Shown in pieces: positions 35,141 to 47,210 of a DNA stretch of 64,000 nt (its first letter is position 1; each line of letters opens with the position of its first letter). The notes under the pieces are model-generated. The model had not been told where the DNA came from and did no database searches. It was given only the letters and a program-made list of their open reading frames with translations. Source of the DNA: Ochotona curzoniae. Lineage: Eukaryota; Chordata; Mammalia; Lagomorpha; Ochotonidae. Location: positions 118,993 to 182,992 of the forward strand of contig NW_024466513.1 in assembly GCF_017591425.1 (NCBI RefSeq), in the 5' to 3' direction. The position numbers and the translations under genes were made by a program.

Positions 35141-35455
35141 TTTTAATGATTTATTTTATTTTTATTGGAAACTCAGATATAGAGAGAGGAAGATATTTCG
35201 TCCATTGATTCACTCCCCAGGCAGCCACCACAGCTGGAGTTGAGTCGAGCTGAATCCAGGAGCCAGGAACTTCCTCCAGGTCTCTGACATGGGTGCAGGG
35301 TCCCCAGGCTTTGGGCTATCCTTGACTGCTTTCCTAGGTCACACACAGGGAGCTGGATGGGAAGCAGGGCTGCTGGGATTATAACCGGCACCCATATGGG
35401 ATCCTGATGCATGCAAGGCAAGGACTTTAGCTGCTAGGCTATTGCACTGGGCCTC
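35141..35455 (-). mobile_element. CSINE
   Basis: Full-length minus copy from 'aatgatttattttattttta' to 'attgcactgggcc'. Confidence 0.95.
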
Positions 35456-36639
35456 CAAGTTGTTTTTTTAAAGAAGCATAATATTCCCATGAGATGCAAT
35501 GGAGCTGCCACAGACCATAAGCATGCTGGCCATTTATTCCTCAAGCAAGTTTTCTTCATTGAAGTCCACACAGGATCCTAAGGCTGAGAAGAAATGGGCT
35601 GGCTAGAATAGCTACCATTGCTCCACTGAAGTGTGGAGTGGAATCCAAAGTGGCCTAGGCTCCACAATTCACATGTTGAGCCATGAGCCAAGGCCATGAT
35701 GCTGGTTCTCTCTGAGGTTCGGTCATACCACTTCCTGGGTACAGATAAAAATAAGGTGGCTGCTCTTCTTCTGGGGCACCACCTGAGGGTGCCAGGTGTC
35801 CTGGCTGGACACAGCACGGGCCCTATTCAGTCTCTCACTCTCCTAACCTTAGTCATAAACATTATTTTTGTATTCAGAATTACAGGGAAAGTTCTCACAC
35901 AGAACTGGCAGAAATCAAATGAAAGTACATCTTAATATCGCACTGCATGAGAGACAATTGAACAAATATTTCAAGTTGTGAATTTCACAAACTTGATTTA
36001 AGATGATATTCTGTCATTCCATTTCTGTGTTTTGACTTCAAATAACTGATAGATTTAAATATTTAATGCGACCATATTAAGCACTACGCTTTTATAGCAT
36101 GCTCCTCTCATGCACACAGAGTGGTTGATTTATGTACAGAAAAATACGCTCTTTTTTTGATATGATTTAGCCAAAATGCTTTGTAAGTGTCTTTATAGCT
36201 CTGACATCTCTAAATTTACTTCTATGAAATGCTTCTCCTGTCTCCTGGATCTCGAGAGATTTCTGTGATGATCTTTTGGTGGCTTACACAAGAAGCATTT
36301 AGCAGCTCAACATGACCTGCCAATCCTGCCATCATCAGCACAACCCCCAATGTCGCCTATCATTCACCCCTTTTCAACTGTGTTGTACCCATGATGAACC
36401 TACGGCTGTTCCCAGATGAGCTTATGATAGTTCGTGAATTTTACCATGAGTTTATGTATGATAAGGAGTTGCACATCTTGTTCTGGCTCTAAAGAATTTT
36501 GCTTCTGCTTTAAGAAATACTTTTGTTCAGTTTAGCAGTCTCTTTCTTCAGAAAATGTTTTCTTCTGCCACAGACTATTCTTCCACTATGCTAAGATAAT
36601 CTTTACATCACCTGCTAGATTATTTCACTGTCTGTTTCA
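35456..36639. other. Unassigned intergenic stretch
   Basis: Two overlapping frames of 79 codons near 35578-35935 without motif; the rest is AT-rich. Nothing recognised. Confidence 0.35.
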
Positions 36640-36745
36640 ACTAATTATTAATTGAGGGCATGGATTGCACCCTTTGATTTGCCATACCTCACAATATACT
36701 TTCCTATTTAGTACACAGTCAATATTTTCCCCATTGAACAATTTG
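36640..36745 (+). mobile_element. L2 LINE relic
   Basis: 'attgagggcatggattgcac' followed by 'gtacacagtcaatattt' and 'ttgaacaa' matches the 3' end pattern of mammalian L2 ('gagggcagggactttg ... gtaggcactcaataaat ... tgaa'). Confidence 0.5.
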
Positions 36746-37547
36746 TCACTTTCTCACAAATGGAGTTAATTATCCATAACAGTCATTACTTCGTGTAATT
36801 CTTACCACAATGACTGTGAAATGACTGTTACTCTCATGTGATACAAAGGAGAAGATGACACTGCAGGATGCTAATTATGTAGAACAAGAAGGCATTATTG
36901 CAACAATTATTGAACTTTAAAACCTTTGTGTTTTCCAAGACCTTATTTAACCTCTAGTCTGTCTGTCCATTAGGTCAGTAACAATCTAATTTGTGGATTT
37001 CTAATAATTTTCTCTGCTAGTATAATAATGCAAATTGTAACTATTTGAGCACAAAGAAAAAAAGGTTCTTTATAGGAACTGGAATTGGCAAAGATTTCAT
37101 TATGGGAAATAGAGCTTAAATGATGATTTCAGAATCACGAAGGAAATTTTAGAGAATGTCCTATATCCATATACACCAAACTCAATTTCTCACATTATTA
37201 ACATCTTGTACTACTGATGCATTTGTTACAATTAATGAGATAATATTAAAACAGTATTTTTAATTGAGTACCACAGATTTTTGTTCTGTTTTGATTTTTA
37301 ACCAAAATTCTTAAGCTCTGGCAGGACCCCATCCAGGATGCCACACACTGCTTATTAGCATCTGTCTTTAAACCCTTCCCTACCTTGGCGATTTCTCATT
37401 CTGTTCATGTTCATTAACCTTGATAGTTTGTGGAGTACTGATGGAAAATGCCAGAGGATGTCCTGCCATTACACTTTCATGTATAACAGTAATTGTCCTC
37501 CTACACTGCAGTCTGATCAAAATATTACAATATAGCAAAGGTTACTT
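36746..37547. other. AT-rich intergenic stretch, nothing recognised
   Basis: No open frame above about 60 codons; no repeat identified. Confidence 0.4.
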
Positions 37548-37735
37548 AGGGAGCAAGCGATATGGCATAGAGAGCTAAGCTGTCACTTGCATTGCTGACA
37601 TCCCATACTGGAGCATCAGTTTGAGTGACAGCTTCCATGCTTTCTATACAGCTCCTTATTAACGCACACGGAAAACAATGAGTAACAGGCCAAACCTTGA
37701 GTTCCACACACCCACGTGGGGAAACTGAATGAGGA
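37548..37735 (+). mobile_element. CSINE (old, partial)
   Basis: Diverged head 'gagcaagcgatatggcatag', then 'gacatcccatactggagcat' and 'cacccacgtggggaaac'; 3' end lost. Confidence 0.55.
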
Positions 37736-38065
37736 AGTTTAATAAAATGCTAAACATTTTCAAAGATCCTAATCAGTATGTAAGAGCTCAGGGAAAACTT
37801 AGGTAGCATGTAAAGCAACAAAATTAAATGTAAAAACTTAAAGTAAAGGTCATATATGATATATCAACTGGAAGAGACTGTTGTATTACTGTATTCTATA
37901 AGTTAATATACATTGCATTAAATAGAATAATATTATTTTCAAAAAGTAAACTTCTCAAAAACAAAAGTAAACATTTAATAGACAAGCATTATCACAGGTT
38001 TAAAAAAATAGTGAGCTCAGAAAACTGGCTAAAGTATTCTGACAAACATCTAGAAACATTCTCTG

Positions 38066-38367
38066 AGGGGTCGATGTTGTGGCATTTCCAGTTAAGCTTC
38101 TGCCTGCAGCTTTAGCATACATATGAGTGTTAGTTCTGGGTGCTCTATTGCCTTTCCAGCAGCGCCCTGTTCATGGCCTGAGACAAAAGCAGAGGGTGGT
38201 CCAAGGCCTTTGGCTACTGCACTCATGCAGGAGACCCTGAAGAAGCTCCTCACTTCTGGTTTCCAAACGGCTCAGTTCTATGTGTTGCAGGCATTGAGGG
38301 AATGAATCAGCAGCAGAAGGATCTCTCCTTCCCTATCTGCCTTTCAAATAAAAATGAATAAATGTCT
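38066..38367 (+). mobile_element. CSINE (old subtype)
   Basis: Head 'ggtcgatgttgtggcatttc', tail 'caaataaaaatgaataaatg'. Confidence 0.75.
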
Positions 38368-38969
38368 ACCAATGATAATTTGAGCCCTACTTTTCAGTAG
38401 TGTGCAAAAGAAGGAATTATTTTCAATATATCTTTGGAAGCTTGTGTGTTCTTAATTTAAAAACATGGGAAAACATACCAAAAGACATAATTCCTTATAT
38501 TCGTACTTGATGACAAAAATATAAAGAGAATGGTAGTGGACATGATGTAGTGAAATGCAGGGGAACAATAAGCCTTCCAAGAATTATATTATTTGAATTG
38601 TATTATTATATTGATTATATTTTTTCATCATCTGTTAACACACTTAACCGCAAAGTAGGTAAAGGAACAAACACCAAACATTTACTTCCACAAATAATAA
38701 AGATTCTTTTGATACATCATAACTACTACATATACTGGAGTACAGATTCCAAAGTCGCATGTCTGAATACACTCTGTCTCCACTGGAGAAACGTAGCATT
38801 CTTGGAGTGTCATTTATCTCATCAGTGAGAAACATGACAAGGTAAGCTTTCTCAAGAGTCTTGCTATAAAACACTGCCAGGAAATGATTCTGTGACTTAG
38901 CAACCTCTGTGGTCATCCAGAGAACACACAGTGATAGCTCTCATTGTCAACCCTTATATCTTTAGATAA
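38368..38969. other. Unassigned stretch
   Basis: AT-rich, two opposed frames of about 90 codons (38550-38828, 38644-38916) without motif. Confidence 0.35.
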
Positions 38970-39271
38970 ACCCTCCTGGCACAGTAGACTAGGGGCTAAA
39001 TCCTCCCCTTGCATCCTGCAGGATCCAATATGAGTGCCAGTTCATATGCTAGCTGCTCCACTTCCCATCCAGCTCCCTGCTTGTGGCCTGCAGAAGCAGT
39101 TGAGGATGGCCCAAAGCTTTGGGACCCTGCACCTAAATGGGAGACCCAGAGGAGGCTTCTGGCTTTGGATCAACTCAACTCTGGCCATTGCAGCCACTTA
39201 GGGAGTGAATCAGCAGAGGAAGATCTTTCTCTCTGTCTCTTCTTCTCTCTGTATATCTGCCTTTCCAATCA
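38970..39271 (+). mobile_element. CSINE at left edge of P2
   Basis: Body intact, but the 3' tail stops at 'ctttccaatcaa' where duplicated module c starts. The duplication breakpoint therefore lies in or at this SINE tail. Confidence 0.88.
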
Positions 39272-39715
39272 AGCACTGCCTCTGCTTGTCTACAAGGTCG
39301 CTGTGCCATCCCAGGCCTCTGCCAAGCACAACGTCAGCACCACATGCTGCCCTTCGACCTTGCAGCAAAACTCTCAGGAAAACAAGGCTGTTTGTTCCAA
39401 TGCTGCAGTCTGTGCTGCTCTGGTGTCAGCAACAAGAAAACTGCCCCAGACCCTTAGGAGGAGCTGCACTGACGACTGATCTGGGGGGCTGGAGTCGCTG
39501 CTTCTCAACTCAAGACATACCTTTACATAAAGAAAAAGGAAATCCTGCCCAACATGAAGGTCCCACTGTCCCTGGACACTACCCCTTCTCACTGCACAAT
39601 GGGTTCAACTGTGAGTCCTAGTGTTCAAGGTCAGTGCTGCAGAGTGAGGACCCCAAGGTCCCCCTCCTGGACCCCGCCCGCCCCGGGGCCTCAGGAGATG
39701 CTCTCACACACTCAC

Positions 39716-39925
39716 CCTTCCCAGCTTCTCACCAGTCGGGGGTCCTGCAGAGGCTCCTGCGGGAAGGGAGCTCACAGGGCAGCACTGGCTCAGCCACCTG
39801 CGCCTCTCCACCAGCACAACCAGCCACGGGGCTATGGAGGCGCCACATTAACAACCTTCCTCTTGCTGCCACAGGGCTTCCTGGGCGAGCCTGACTGGAC
39901 CACTCCCACACACCCTGACTATGCA
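39716..39925 (-). other. Predicted 5' exon of module c, P2 copy
   Basis: Minus-strand exon-like segment between the CRE and a donor (complement 'actcac' at 39710-39715). Includes the roughly 35-bp block shared only with P4. Frames not conserved across copies; probably noncoding. Confidence 0.4.
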
Positions 39926-40014
39926 TGACGTCACAATGCGCAGCCAATCACAATCACAAAGGGTAGAGGGGCAGTCAGGTAGGATTCTGGCGGGAGGGGG
40001 AGTGAGGGGCGGGG
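39926..40014 (-). promoter_or_regulatory. CRE/CCAAT/GC-box promoter, module c copy P2
   Basis: Leftward: GC box 40006-40014, CCAAT 39944-39948, TGACGTCA 39926-39933. Spacing of all three is the same as in the other copies. The extra NF-Y-type site of P4 is altered here ('ctgactggac'). Confidence 0.6.
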
Positions 40015-40271
40015 CTTCACCTCAGGCAGGAAGTGGCCACCTCTCTTGCAGCTGGAGCCTTCCAACAGCAGGGGGCACTGTTGCCTCTCACATCAGTCCA
40101 CCTTCTGGCCTCTCCTTCCCTCTCTGATTCATGTTCAACTCTGGAAAGCAAAAAACAGGATGGCAGGAGTCTCAGATGCACCTCACTGAATGTGTAACAG
40201 ATTCTTGGACTTTTCTTCTTTATCGTGGCTTTTTTTCCCATTAGTTCATTTCACTTTTAAAAATGCATATC

Positions 40272-40411
40272 TGGGTCCAGCGAGGTACCCTAGTGGCTAA
40301 AGTCCTTGCCTTTTAAACACCAGGTCACATAAGACTGCTGGTTCTAAACACAGCATTCCTTCTACCCATCTACCTCCCTGCTTGTGTCCTGGGAAAGCAG
40401 TCGAGGACAGC
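40272..40411 (+). mobile_element. CSINE, 5' half, joined to the GC-rich array
   Basis: Same insertion as the minus-strand SINE at 52088-52398 in P3: both begin 'ctgggtccagcgakgtaccc' right after an 'aaaatgca' flank. Here the 3' half is replaced by array sequence from about 40412. Confidence 0.82.
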
Positions 40412-42604
40412 ACAAAACGCACCCCGCACCGCCCGGGTGGCCATGCCAGTCATTTCATGCTCAGGTTTGCTGAGCCGCTTCATGGCTGACCTCTAGGCTG
40501 CCCTCCCCGCGTGCCACTACAGGATCATGAGGTTCTTCCTGTATCCCCAATGACCCTAACTCTCATGCCTGCCCATCCAGGGCCAATTTGGCTGTCCTGG
40601 CCCACAGTGAGGCTCTAGGATGGCCTCTCCCACAAGCCGTCTGTATTAGGGCCAGGTGGTCTCTGCCAGTGCCCAATGTGCTCACAGCCACCCTCGCCTG
40701 CTCAAAGTCAGCTCTGCCAGCATCCCGTGTGCCACTTCTCAGCCCATCCTGTCACACTCAAGCTACACTAGTGCCACGTCGTTTGGCCACAGCAAGCTGC
40801 CCCTAGCAGCTATGTCCCGCCAACCTGCCTGGTACTCCAGAGCCAGGCTGCTTAGGCTGTGCCCATCCCCGGTCCCCTGGCTGCCCATCCCCAATGAGCC
40901 TGTAGTGCGCATGTCAGGTCTGGAACTCTTGTGCTCCGCAATCAGCTTCTTCACTCAGACAGCCTCTTGCCCACCAGCCACTCCCAGGCCGTGTACACTG
41001 GCCTGGCCTCTGCCTCCTCTGCAACCCCTCCCAACCTGACATGATGATGCTTCTCCAGGTGGCCCAGCCTACATGGGACCCAGCCCTCATGTACCACCCA
41101 CACTCTGCCTGCTTCCAACACAAGAGCAGCCCACCCAGCACTTACACTGCCTCTAATATTTTAGCCTTTTCCCCTTCTGCGGGACAGAAATGCTTGTGCG
41201 AGAGACCCCTTGCCTCTAGTCCACCTGACCCTCCATGCCACAGATGTCTCAAGTGGTAGAATCAGCCAGCGCTTGCTGTCTACCATGCACCTCTAATACT
41301 CCCCAGGATGGCCACTCAAGTGCCAGGCCAGCTTGGATGCCACCCAAGTTCCCCTAGCCCACCTGCTACTGGCTCCAGAGCCACAAGTGCTAGGACAACA
41401 CCCTCACCCCACCCCCATTCCCTGCTCCAGGGCCGGGCACTCTACCCAAGAACCCAGCACACCTGCCCCGCTATTCCACTTGCTGCTGTAGAACAAGGTT
41501 GGCTTTGCCCTCCACCCGGTGTCCCCAAAAGTTTGCTTGCCCAGCTGACACTCCAGGGGCAATGTAGGTTTCCCCTACTAGGCAGCTCATAGACCACTGC
41601 CACAAGCACTGGTAATTCAGCTGGCATTTCTTGCCCCCAGCCAGCTGGCTGTTCACTCTGCTAACAACCCTGCTCCCTTAATTGTGTCCCCCATTCACAG
41701 CTTGCACTCCAGGGTCAGGTGGACTCAACTGGTGTCTCATGTGTCTCATGTGTCCCTCCCTCACCATTGCACCCTCCCACTGATTTAGAGCCAGGCCTGT
41801 CCAGACAGCATTTCACTGCGCTGAACATGCACTCCGTCTACTCCAGTACCACATTGTCCAAGCTGCCTAGGCCAGTGCACCCCTCAGCCCTACCCTGCAG
41901 GCTGCTCAGCCCCATGTGCTGCTTCTTCAATATCCACATGTGCTCCCAGTATGCACTTTAAGCACTCCAGAGACAATGGATCATGGCAGTAAGCCCAGAG
42001 CCCGAGGTGCCCACTGGCTGCTATTCCAGGGCCAAACTGGACAAGCCAGTGCACCCTGCACCTCCTCTCTGCAGCTGTCTGCTTGCACAGCCAAGTCATC
42101 CTGGCCAGTGTTCCTGCTCCCACAGCACTGTAGTCCTCCACTTCAGGGCCAGACCAAATCGTGTGGGAGCAGAGGGTGGAAGAAGGGTACACCTCAAAAA
42201 ACCTATACCTTCCATTGCCCCATTTGTCAATCCAGGGCCAGGCTTGGTTAGCCCACACCAGTACACCTCTAGCCCAGAACTGCCACACTGTCCATTGTCC
42301 GCTGCTCCAGAGCCAGTCGGGCTCAGCCAGTGATCCCACACACTCAGCAGGCAGAGTGCTTGCCAGTCGCTCCAGGACTGGGTCCCTCCTGCTGGTGACC
42401 CTGCAGCTGCAGTCTGCATGCATTCAGTCCCCCATCCCACAACACACCCAACCCATCACCTCATCTGACCCTCCAGTGTCATCTCCCACACCCCTGGCCT
42501 GCCTGGAAGCTCCTCCAGGGCCAGAAGGGCTTGGCCCCACAACACTCATTTCTAGCCTGCCAGTCCCCATAGCCTTCCCACTGCTGCAGGGCAAAGCAGG
42601 CTAG
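40412..42604 (+). repeat. GC-rich degenerate array, P2 copy, part 1
   Basis: Units as in 19361-22060. About 41870-42300 aligns closely with the reverse complement of 48000-48430 ('gtcatcctggccagtgt' here) and of about 55590-55950. Overlapping frames up to 177 codons on either strand are not conserved. Confidence 0.75.
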
Positions 42605-43000
42605 TGTGGTAGGGAAATCAACATGAAACCCGGCAACAACCTATTTCCCTTCTCATGAAAAAATGTTCATGTAGACAACTCTAGTTAGCAAAGCAGGGTT
42701 TGTTTGAGAAACAAAAAGGAAGGTGGCCTGCCCTAGCAGCGGGAGGGGCTCCAAGGAAGGAAAACCTAAGGAAATGGTGGAAATTGTGTCCATTAAGCGC
42801 CATCTCAGGGCGGGAATCACATGAGTGACCCCAAGGACAGAGAGAAAGAAACTTACTCACAACGGGCAGTAATGTCTACCACGTCACCCAGAAACAAAAG
42901 TGTGATATTTGTGGCTTCCTTCTCCTAATTTACTGTGGTAGAAAGCTAACTCACGGTCACCAGCTTGGAAGCTACACCGCACCCCAGCCCACCACCTAGG
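42605..43000 (-). mobile_element. Solo LTR (family A), copy 2, minus strand
   Basis: Complement matches 47444-47793 and 30240-30655: 'ccctgagatgg', 'ggacacaatttccaccattt', 'aactagagttgtctacatga'. It interrupts the P2 array. Right boundary uncertain. Confidence 0.6.
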
Positions 43001-43262
43001 CTTTCCCTACTGCCCACCTGTGAGACACACCTGTCATTACCTGGAACCTGAGAGGGGCAGGTATTGCATTGTTGTGTAACCATGCCCTTCACAAGCCCCC
43101 ACAGTGGCCACTGATAGGGAGGAGCTCGCTCTCTTGCTCAAGTGCTTCCATTGCTCTGGCATTCTGACTCTTGGTCTCCCCAGTACCTGCTTGCTCTCTG
43201 GCTTCCTGCAGACAGACTCTGAGGACAGGTAGCCCCTGAGCATGGCCCCTGTATGTCTCACC
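43001..43262. other. Unassigned sequence between LTR and X element
   Basis: No match elsewhere in the window. A 166-codon minus frame (43037-43537) crosses it but also crosses X and an LTR fragment, so it is not a gene. Confidence 0.35.
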
Positions 43263-43412
43263 CTCTGTTCACAGTTTGGGTGGGATAGTAATGATGCTAA
43301 TTCTAGGATGCTTTGTATTCCTAATTTGTACTTTTCAAAGAATTCCAGAAGAGATGAGGCCTGGCAGTAATGGAATGTGACAGAGAAACCAGGGAAAGGT
43401 GAATGTCTGCAG
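43263..43412 (+). repeat. X element, copy 2
   Basis: Counterpart of 17981-18140; shared 'ttctaggatgctttgtatt' and 'ggtgaatgtctgcagc' with minor changes. Confidence 0.6.
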
Positions 43413-43469
43413 CCTGAGCCTCTTTTCAAGAAGAGCAGTCCAGGGCCAGGCCCCTTCTGCCCGTGACCC

Positions 43470-43720
43470 TGTGGCCCCAGTCTGTTTGCTAAACAGCAAA
43501 GTTTATGAAAGAGGCAGGCAAACAGAACAACCGGCATGGGTCAGCTCTCCATTCCTTCAGAAAGGGACCTCAATGTGAAAGTTAGATGGGTTTTTGTGGA
43601 AAGAGTGAGTTATAGAGCCCTAGGAAGCAGGTGAGTTGGACACTCACAGGAGGCTTCCATGTTTACAATAGGTGGACATTGGGTGGGCTATAGCACTGCA
43701 GGAGGCTGCCAGCTCAAGGT
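43470..43720 (-). mobile_element. LTR (family B) fragment
   Basis: Related to 1556-2014: 'gctaaacagcaaagtttatg', 'gagtgagttatagagccc', 'caggtgagttggaca' and 'acaggaggcttccatg'. Embedded in the P2 array. Confidence 0.55.
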
Positions 43721-45330
43721 TGGATCTGCCAGGGACCTTGCCGCCCTTACCTTTCATCTTCCTCCTCAGGACTAGCCTCACTCTCCCTGGGCCCATAGAG
43801 CCTCCTGCATTCCCAACTTGGATGCTGCAGCAAACACAGGTCTTCAGAGCCAGACAAACCTGTGCTGCTAGTCCACCTGTCATACCTCCCTCAGGCTTCT
43901 CTAGGCGCTCTGCCCACAACTCACTATAGGGACAGACTGGCTTGGCCAGAGTATCATGTCCCACAAGCATCCTGCTGCCCAGCCTCTGCAATGCCAGGTC
44001 AGATGGGTCCAGACGGAACTTCCCGTGACCCCAGCCTGCTTCTCAAACCCTCCAGGGTTCTAGAGGCTTGGTCACCACTCCATCAAATCCACACATGCCT
44101 GTCCTACCTGCCTGCCCCATCCACAACTCAATGGCCAGGCTGGTTCAGCCAGCAATCCGCTCACTCCGACCGCCATTGATCTACCAGCCACTTTCGAACT
44201 AGGAACTACTACTCTCTTTTGCTACTCTCTTTTTACCCTGTTTTTCTTTCTTTGTAGCCTGCGCTTCTGGCCTCCAGCCCTGCCATCATGCCCACTGCTC
44301 CAGTGCCAGGACAGGTCACCAACGTACAAGCACCCCATCCCGCAGGCAACATGCTCTGCCTGAAGCTCCTGGGTGAGTCCTGCTTTCCCTGTGCACACTG
44401 TGCCTCTAACACTCCTGTCAGTGCCTCTAGGAAGCCCCCACGAGGCCCCTCCAGAGCCAGGCCAGCTCCCCGGCACCTCTGTCCTAGCTGAACTCCACCA
44501 CCTGCTTCAGAGCCACGGTGGCTCTTCAAACATCCCCGCACACCAAGCACAACTACCCTGCTGACCTGCTTGTTGCTGCAGAACCAGGCCAGCTTGAATG
44601 CAACCCCGGACCCCATCTGCTTACCATCCACTCCAGGGCAAGGCGTGCTCAGCCAACCATCACCACACCATCTGATGTACTTCCAGGGCCCCAAGCCCGG
44701 CACCCCTACAAATCTAGTCAGTCAGCCCTTCTTCCCTGCTGGAGAGAGCTTGGGCTTGGGCTCTGGCCCACCTGCCACTTTCTCTGTGCCACTTGCACAT
44801 CTAGGATGCCCCCCCGCACCATTGCTATGAGCACAGGCTAGCTGCACTGGTCACCCCAAGACTCTAGCCTTCTGGTCCAAGGCCACGGCTGGTGTTCCAG
44901 AACCAGGCCCATTTGGGTGGTGCCCACTCTGTTCTCGAAAGCCAGCCATCCACTTCAGGGCCAGGCCAGATCACTAACATCCAATAAATCGCCCATCCCA
45001 CCCAACCCTAAGTTCTCAGCCTACCTGTAAGCCACTTCAGGGCCAGGCAGACTTAGCTGGTACCCAATCCATTGCTCTCAGGCCAGACCTGTACTGTGGG
45101 TTCTCCACCAGCTGCCAGCACCCACTGTATCTGCTCCAGGATTAGGGGCACAGTCAGGATCCCTGCATCTGTAGTCCTACAACCACCTTGCCTGTTGCTC
45201 CAGTGCTAGGCAACCTTGGCCAGTCACACGGTGTCTGCATCAGGCTGTTCGCCTGCCTGTAGCTCCAAAGCCAGTTCCACTTGGCCTGCACCCACCATGC
45301 ATCTCCCACATCCCTTCTGTACTGGCTATT
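43721..45330 (+). repeat. GC-rich degenerate array, P2 copy, part 2
   Basis: Continues the array after the LTR/X/LTR insertion. Its last part (about 45180-45330) matches 63030-63165 and 21870-22010 ('gtgtctgcatcaggctg', 'accatgcatctcccacatcc'). Confidence 0.72.
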
Positions 45331-46389
45331 CCAAGGCCGAGTTGAGGACTGAGTTCTTCTAGGAGTGGATTCTGCTTCCAACACCCTCTGCCCCTTGCAG
45401 GGTCAGAGACTGGAGTATTCCAGGGGTCCTGCTGTTTTCCTCTCTCCCTCCCCTTCCCCTGTAGCCCAGCCCCTGAACTTCAGTGCTATAATCTTAAAAA
45501 GTGGGTCAAGCTTCCCTGTGGGTAGTGTCCTTTGTTTCTGCTCTGTAGCCCCTGCCTTTGCTGTCTCTGCGTGGCTGGATGTGGTGACTTGTCACACTGA
45601 CTCTGTTGCTGCTTGTAAGATGGGCTCCTGGTGGCATTTCCTGCGTGACTTCATCCCACAGCCTGCTGTGACCCAGCATAGGTTTGACACAGGGACACCT
45701 CAGGCCATGCTTGTGGGCACCTGTACCTTCCTCTAGCTCACAGTACAGGGACAAGTGACCCTCCACTGAAGGCATGGCAGATTCTCTGATTTGAAAGGCA
45801 TGGGAACAGAGGGAGAGAGATCTTCCATCAGCTGGTTCTACTCCCTGGTTGACCAGGACAGCCACGGTTAGGCTAGGCTAAGGCTAGCAACCAGGGGTTT
45901 CATCCAGGTCTCCTGCGTGGGTGCAGGGACATTTCCCAGGAGCATCATCAGAGTCGGAATGGGAAGTGGAGCAGCCAGGACTCAAACCAGTGCTCTGATG
46001 TGGGATGGCAGTGTTGTAGGCATCAGCTTGAACCAGGGCAGCAGAATTCCAGCACAATTTCTGAGAGGAGGGAAAATGAGTGATATTTTCCTTATCATTT
46101 GTTTTTATAATTTCTAAAATTGTTAGAATTACATGTCAGATCTTGATAATCTGAAAGGAAGTGGGTTTTTATTATTCTTTTGTTGATTTTATTTTTTTTT
46201 TCTTTTTTCAGTGTAAGGAAAACTTTGAGAACTGCTGCTGTCAAATTTTCTGGTCTCTGTCTAGGTGGGCAGATGGAGCTGAACTCTCGCCCAATGCATT
46301 CAGGGCACTCTCTGACTCTAACTCCTCGTGGACCATTTCCTTGTGTGCTTCCTCAAATTATTTTCATTTTTCTTCAAGATTACTGTTGA
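45331..46389 (+). repeat. D module, P2 copy
   Basis: Close match to 63166-64000 and, less closely, 22090-23530. Contains 'cttcagtgctataatcttaa', 'tgcgtggctggatgtggtga' and an embedded old CSINE. Confidence 0.8.
45775..46035 (-). mobile_element. CSINE (old), inside D module P2
   Basis: 'tgggaacagagggagagaga', 'gccaggactcaaaccagtgc', 'gatgtgggatggcagtg'. Same insertion as 23060-23255 and 63600-63862. Confidence 0.8.
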
Positions 46390-46714
46390 GGATCCAGCAT
46401 GGTAGCCTAGTGGCTAAACTAATTGACCTGCATGTGCCAGGATTCCATATGGGTGTCGGTTTATGCTTTGGCTGCTGGATTTCACATCCAGTTCCCTGCT
46501 TATGGCCTTGGGAAGCAGTCAAGGATGGCACAAAACCTTGCAATGTTGAACCCCCGTGGAGACCAGGAAACAGTTTCTGGCTGCTGGCTTTGGATCGGCC
46601 CAGCTTCAGCCATTGCAGCTGTTGGAGGAATGAACCGGTGGATAGAAGATTCTTTTTTCTCTGTCTCTCTCTTTCTCACTCTCTTCCTCTGTATATCTCA
46701 CTTGCCACTAAAAA
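46389..46714 (+). mobile_element. CSINE
   Basis: Head 'gaggatccagcatggtagcc', tail at 'ttgccactaaaaa'. Start of a cluster of three SINE pieces. Confidence 0.88.
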
Positions 46715-46825
46715 TTGGCTCTTGGCTTCAGATCAGCTCTGCTGCAGACATTGTGGTCAATTGTGGAGTGAACCAGCAGACAGAATACCTTATTCTCTGT
46801 CTCCTCCTCTCTCTATATCTGAGAA
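46715..46825 (+). mobile_element. CSINE, 3' fragment
   Basis: 'ttggcttcagatcagctctg' then 'gtggagtgaaccagcagac', ending at 'tatatctgaga'. 5'-truncated. Confidence 0.75.
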
Positions 46826-47128
46826 GAAGATCTTCTGTCCCCTGGTTCCCTGTCCAAGTGAGCACAATGAAAAAGAGAAGCCAGGAGCCTTTTCTTCTAC
46901 TCCTCTGTTGGTGCAGTGTCCCAATCAGAAGCCAGGAGCCAGGAGCCTCTTCCAGGTTACCCGCATGAGTGCAGAGTTTCAAAGCTTTTGCCAAAACACT
47001 TCCATTTTCTCAGGCCACATGCAGGAAGCTGGAAGGTAAGTAGAGCTGCTGACACACAAACTGGAACCCATATTGAATCCCAGGAATGCCAGCCTAGGAT
47101 TTAACCACTAGGCTGTTGTGCTAGGTCC
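46826..47128 (-). mobile_element. CSINE
   Basis: Minus orientation: 'gaagatcttctgtcccctgg' to 'ctgttgtgctaggtcc'. The three adjacent SINEs yield the 292-codon frame at 46161-47039, which is a repeat artefact. Confidence 0.85.
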
Positions 47129-47210
47129 ATTCTGGTGTCTTTGATTCAGGGTCTTTACTGCCAATCAGTTTGATGTTGTTTCTTCCACCATTAAGATTCC
47201 CTGTAATCTG

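Larger units (their letters stand above)
39272..40271 (+). repeat. Segmental duplication P2, module c
   Basis: About 950 bp nearly colinear with 14606-15401 and with the complements of 52490-53370 and 59000-59960. Starts 'ctacaaggtcgctgtgccat' and ends beyond 'ccattagttcatttcact'. Segments a and b are absent. Confidence 0.88.

Noticed and set aside
45365..45736. Frame in the D module that resembles one at 62918-63496
   Set aside because: Only a central stretch is shared; both ends diverge by frameshift and the P1 copy is not open. Similarity follows from recent duplication.
46161..47039. 292-codon open frame
   Set aside because: It runs from the end of the D module through three adjacent CSINE pieces; translated SINE phrases recur in many other frames of the window.
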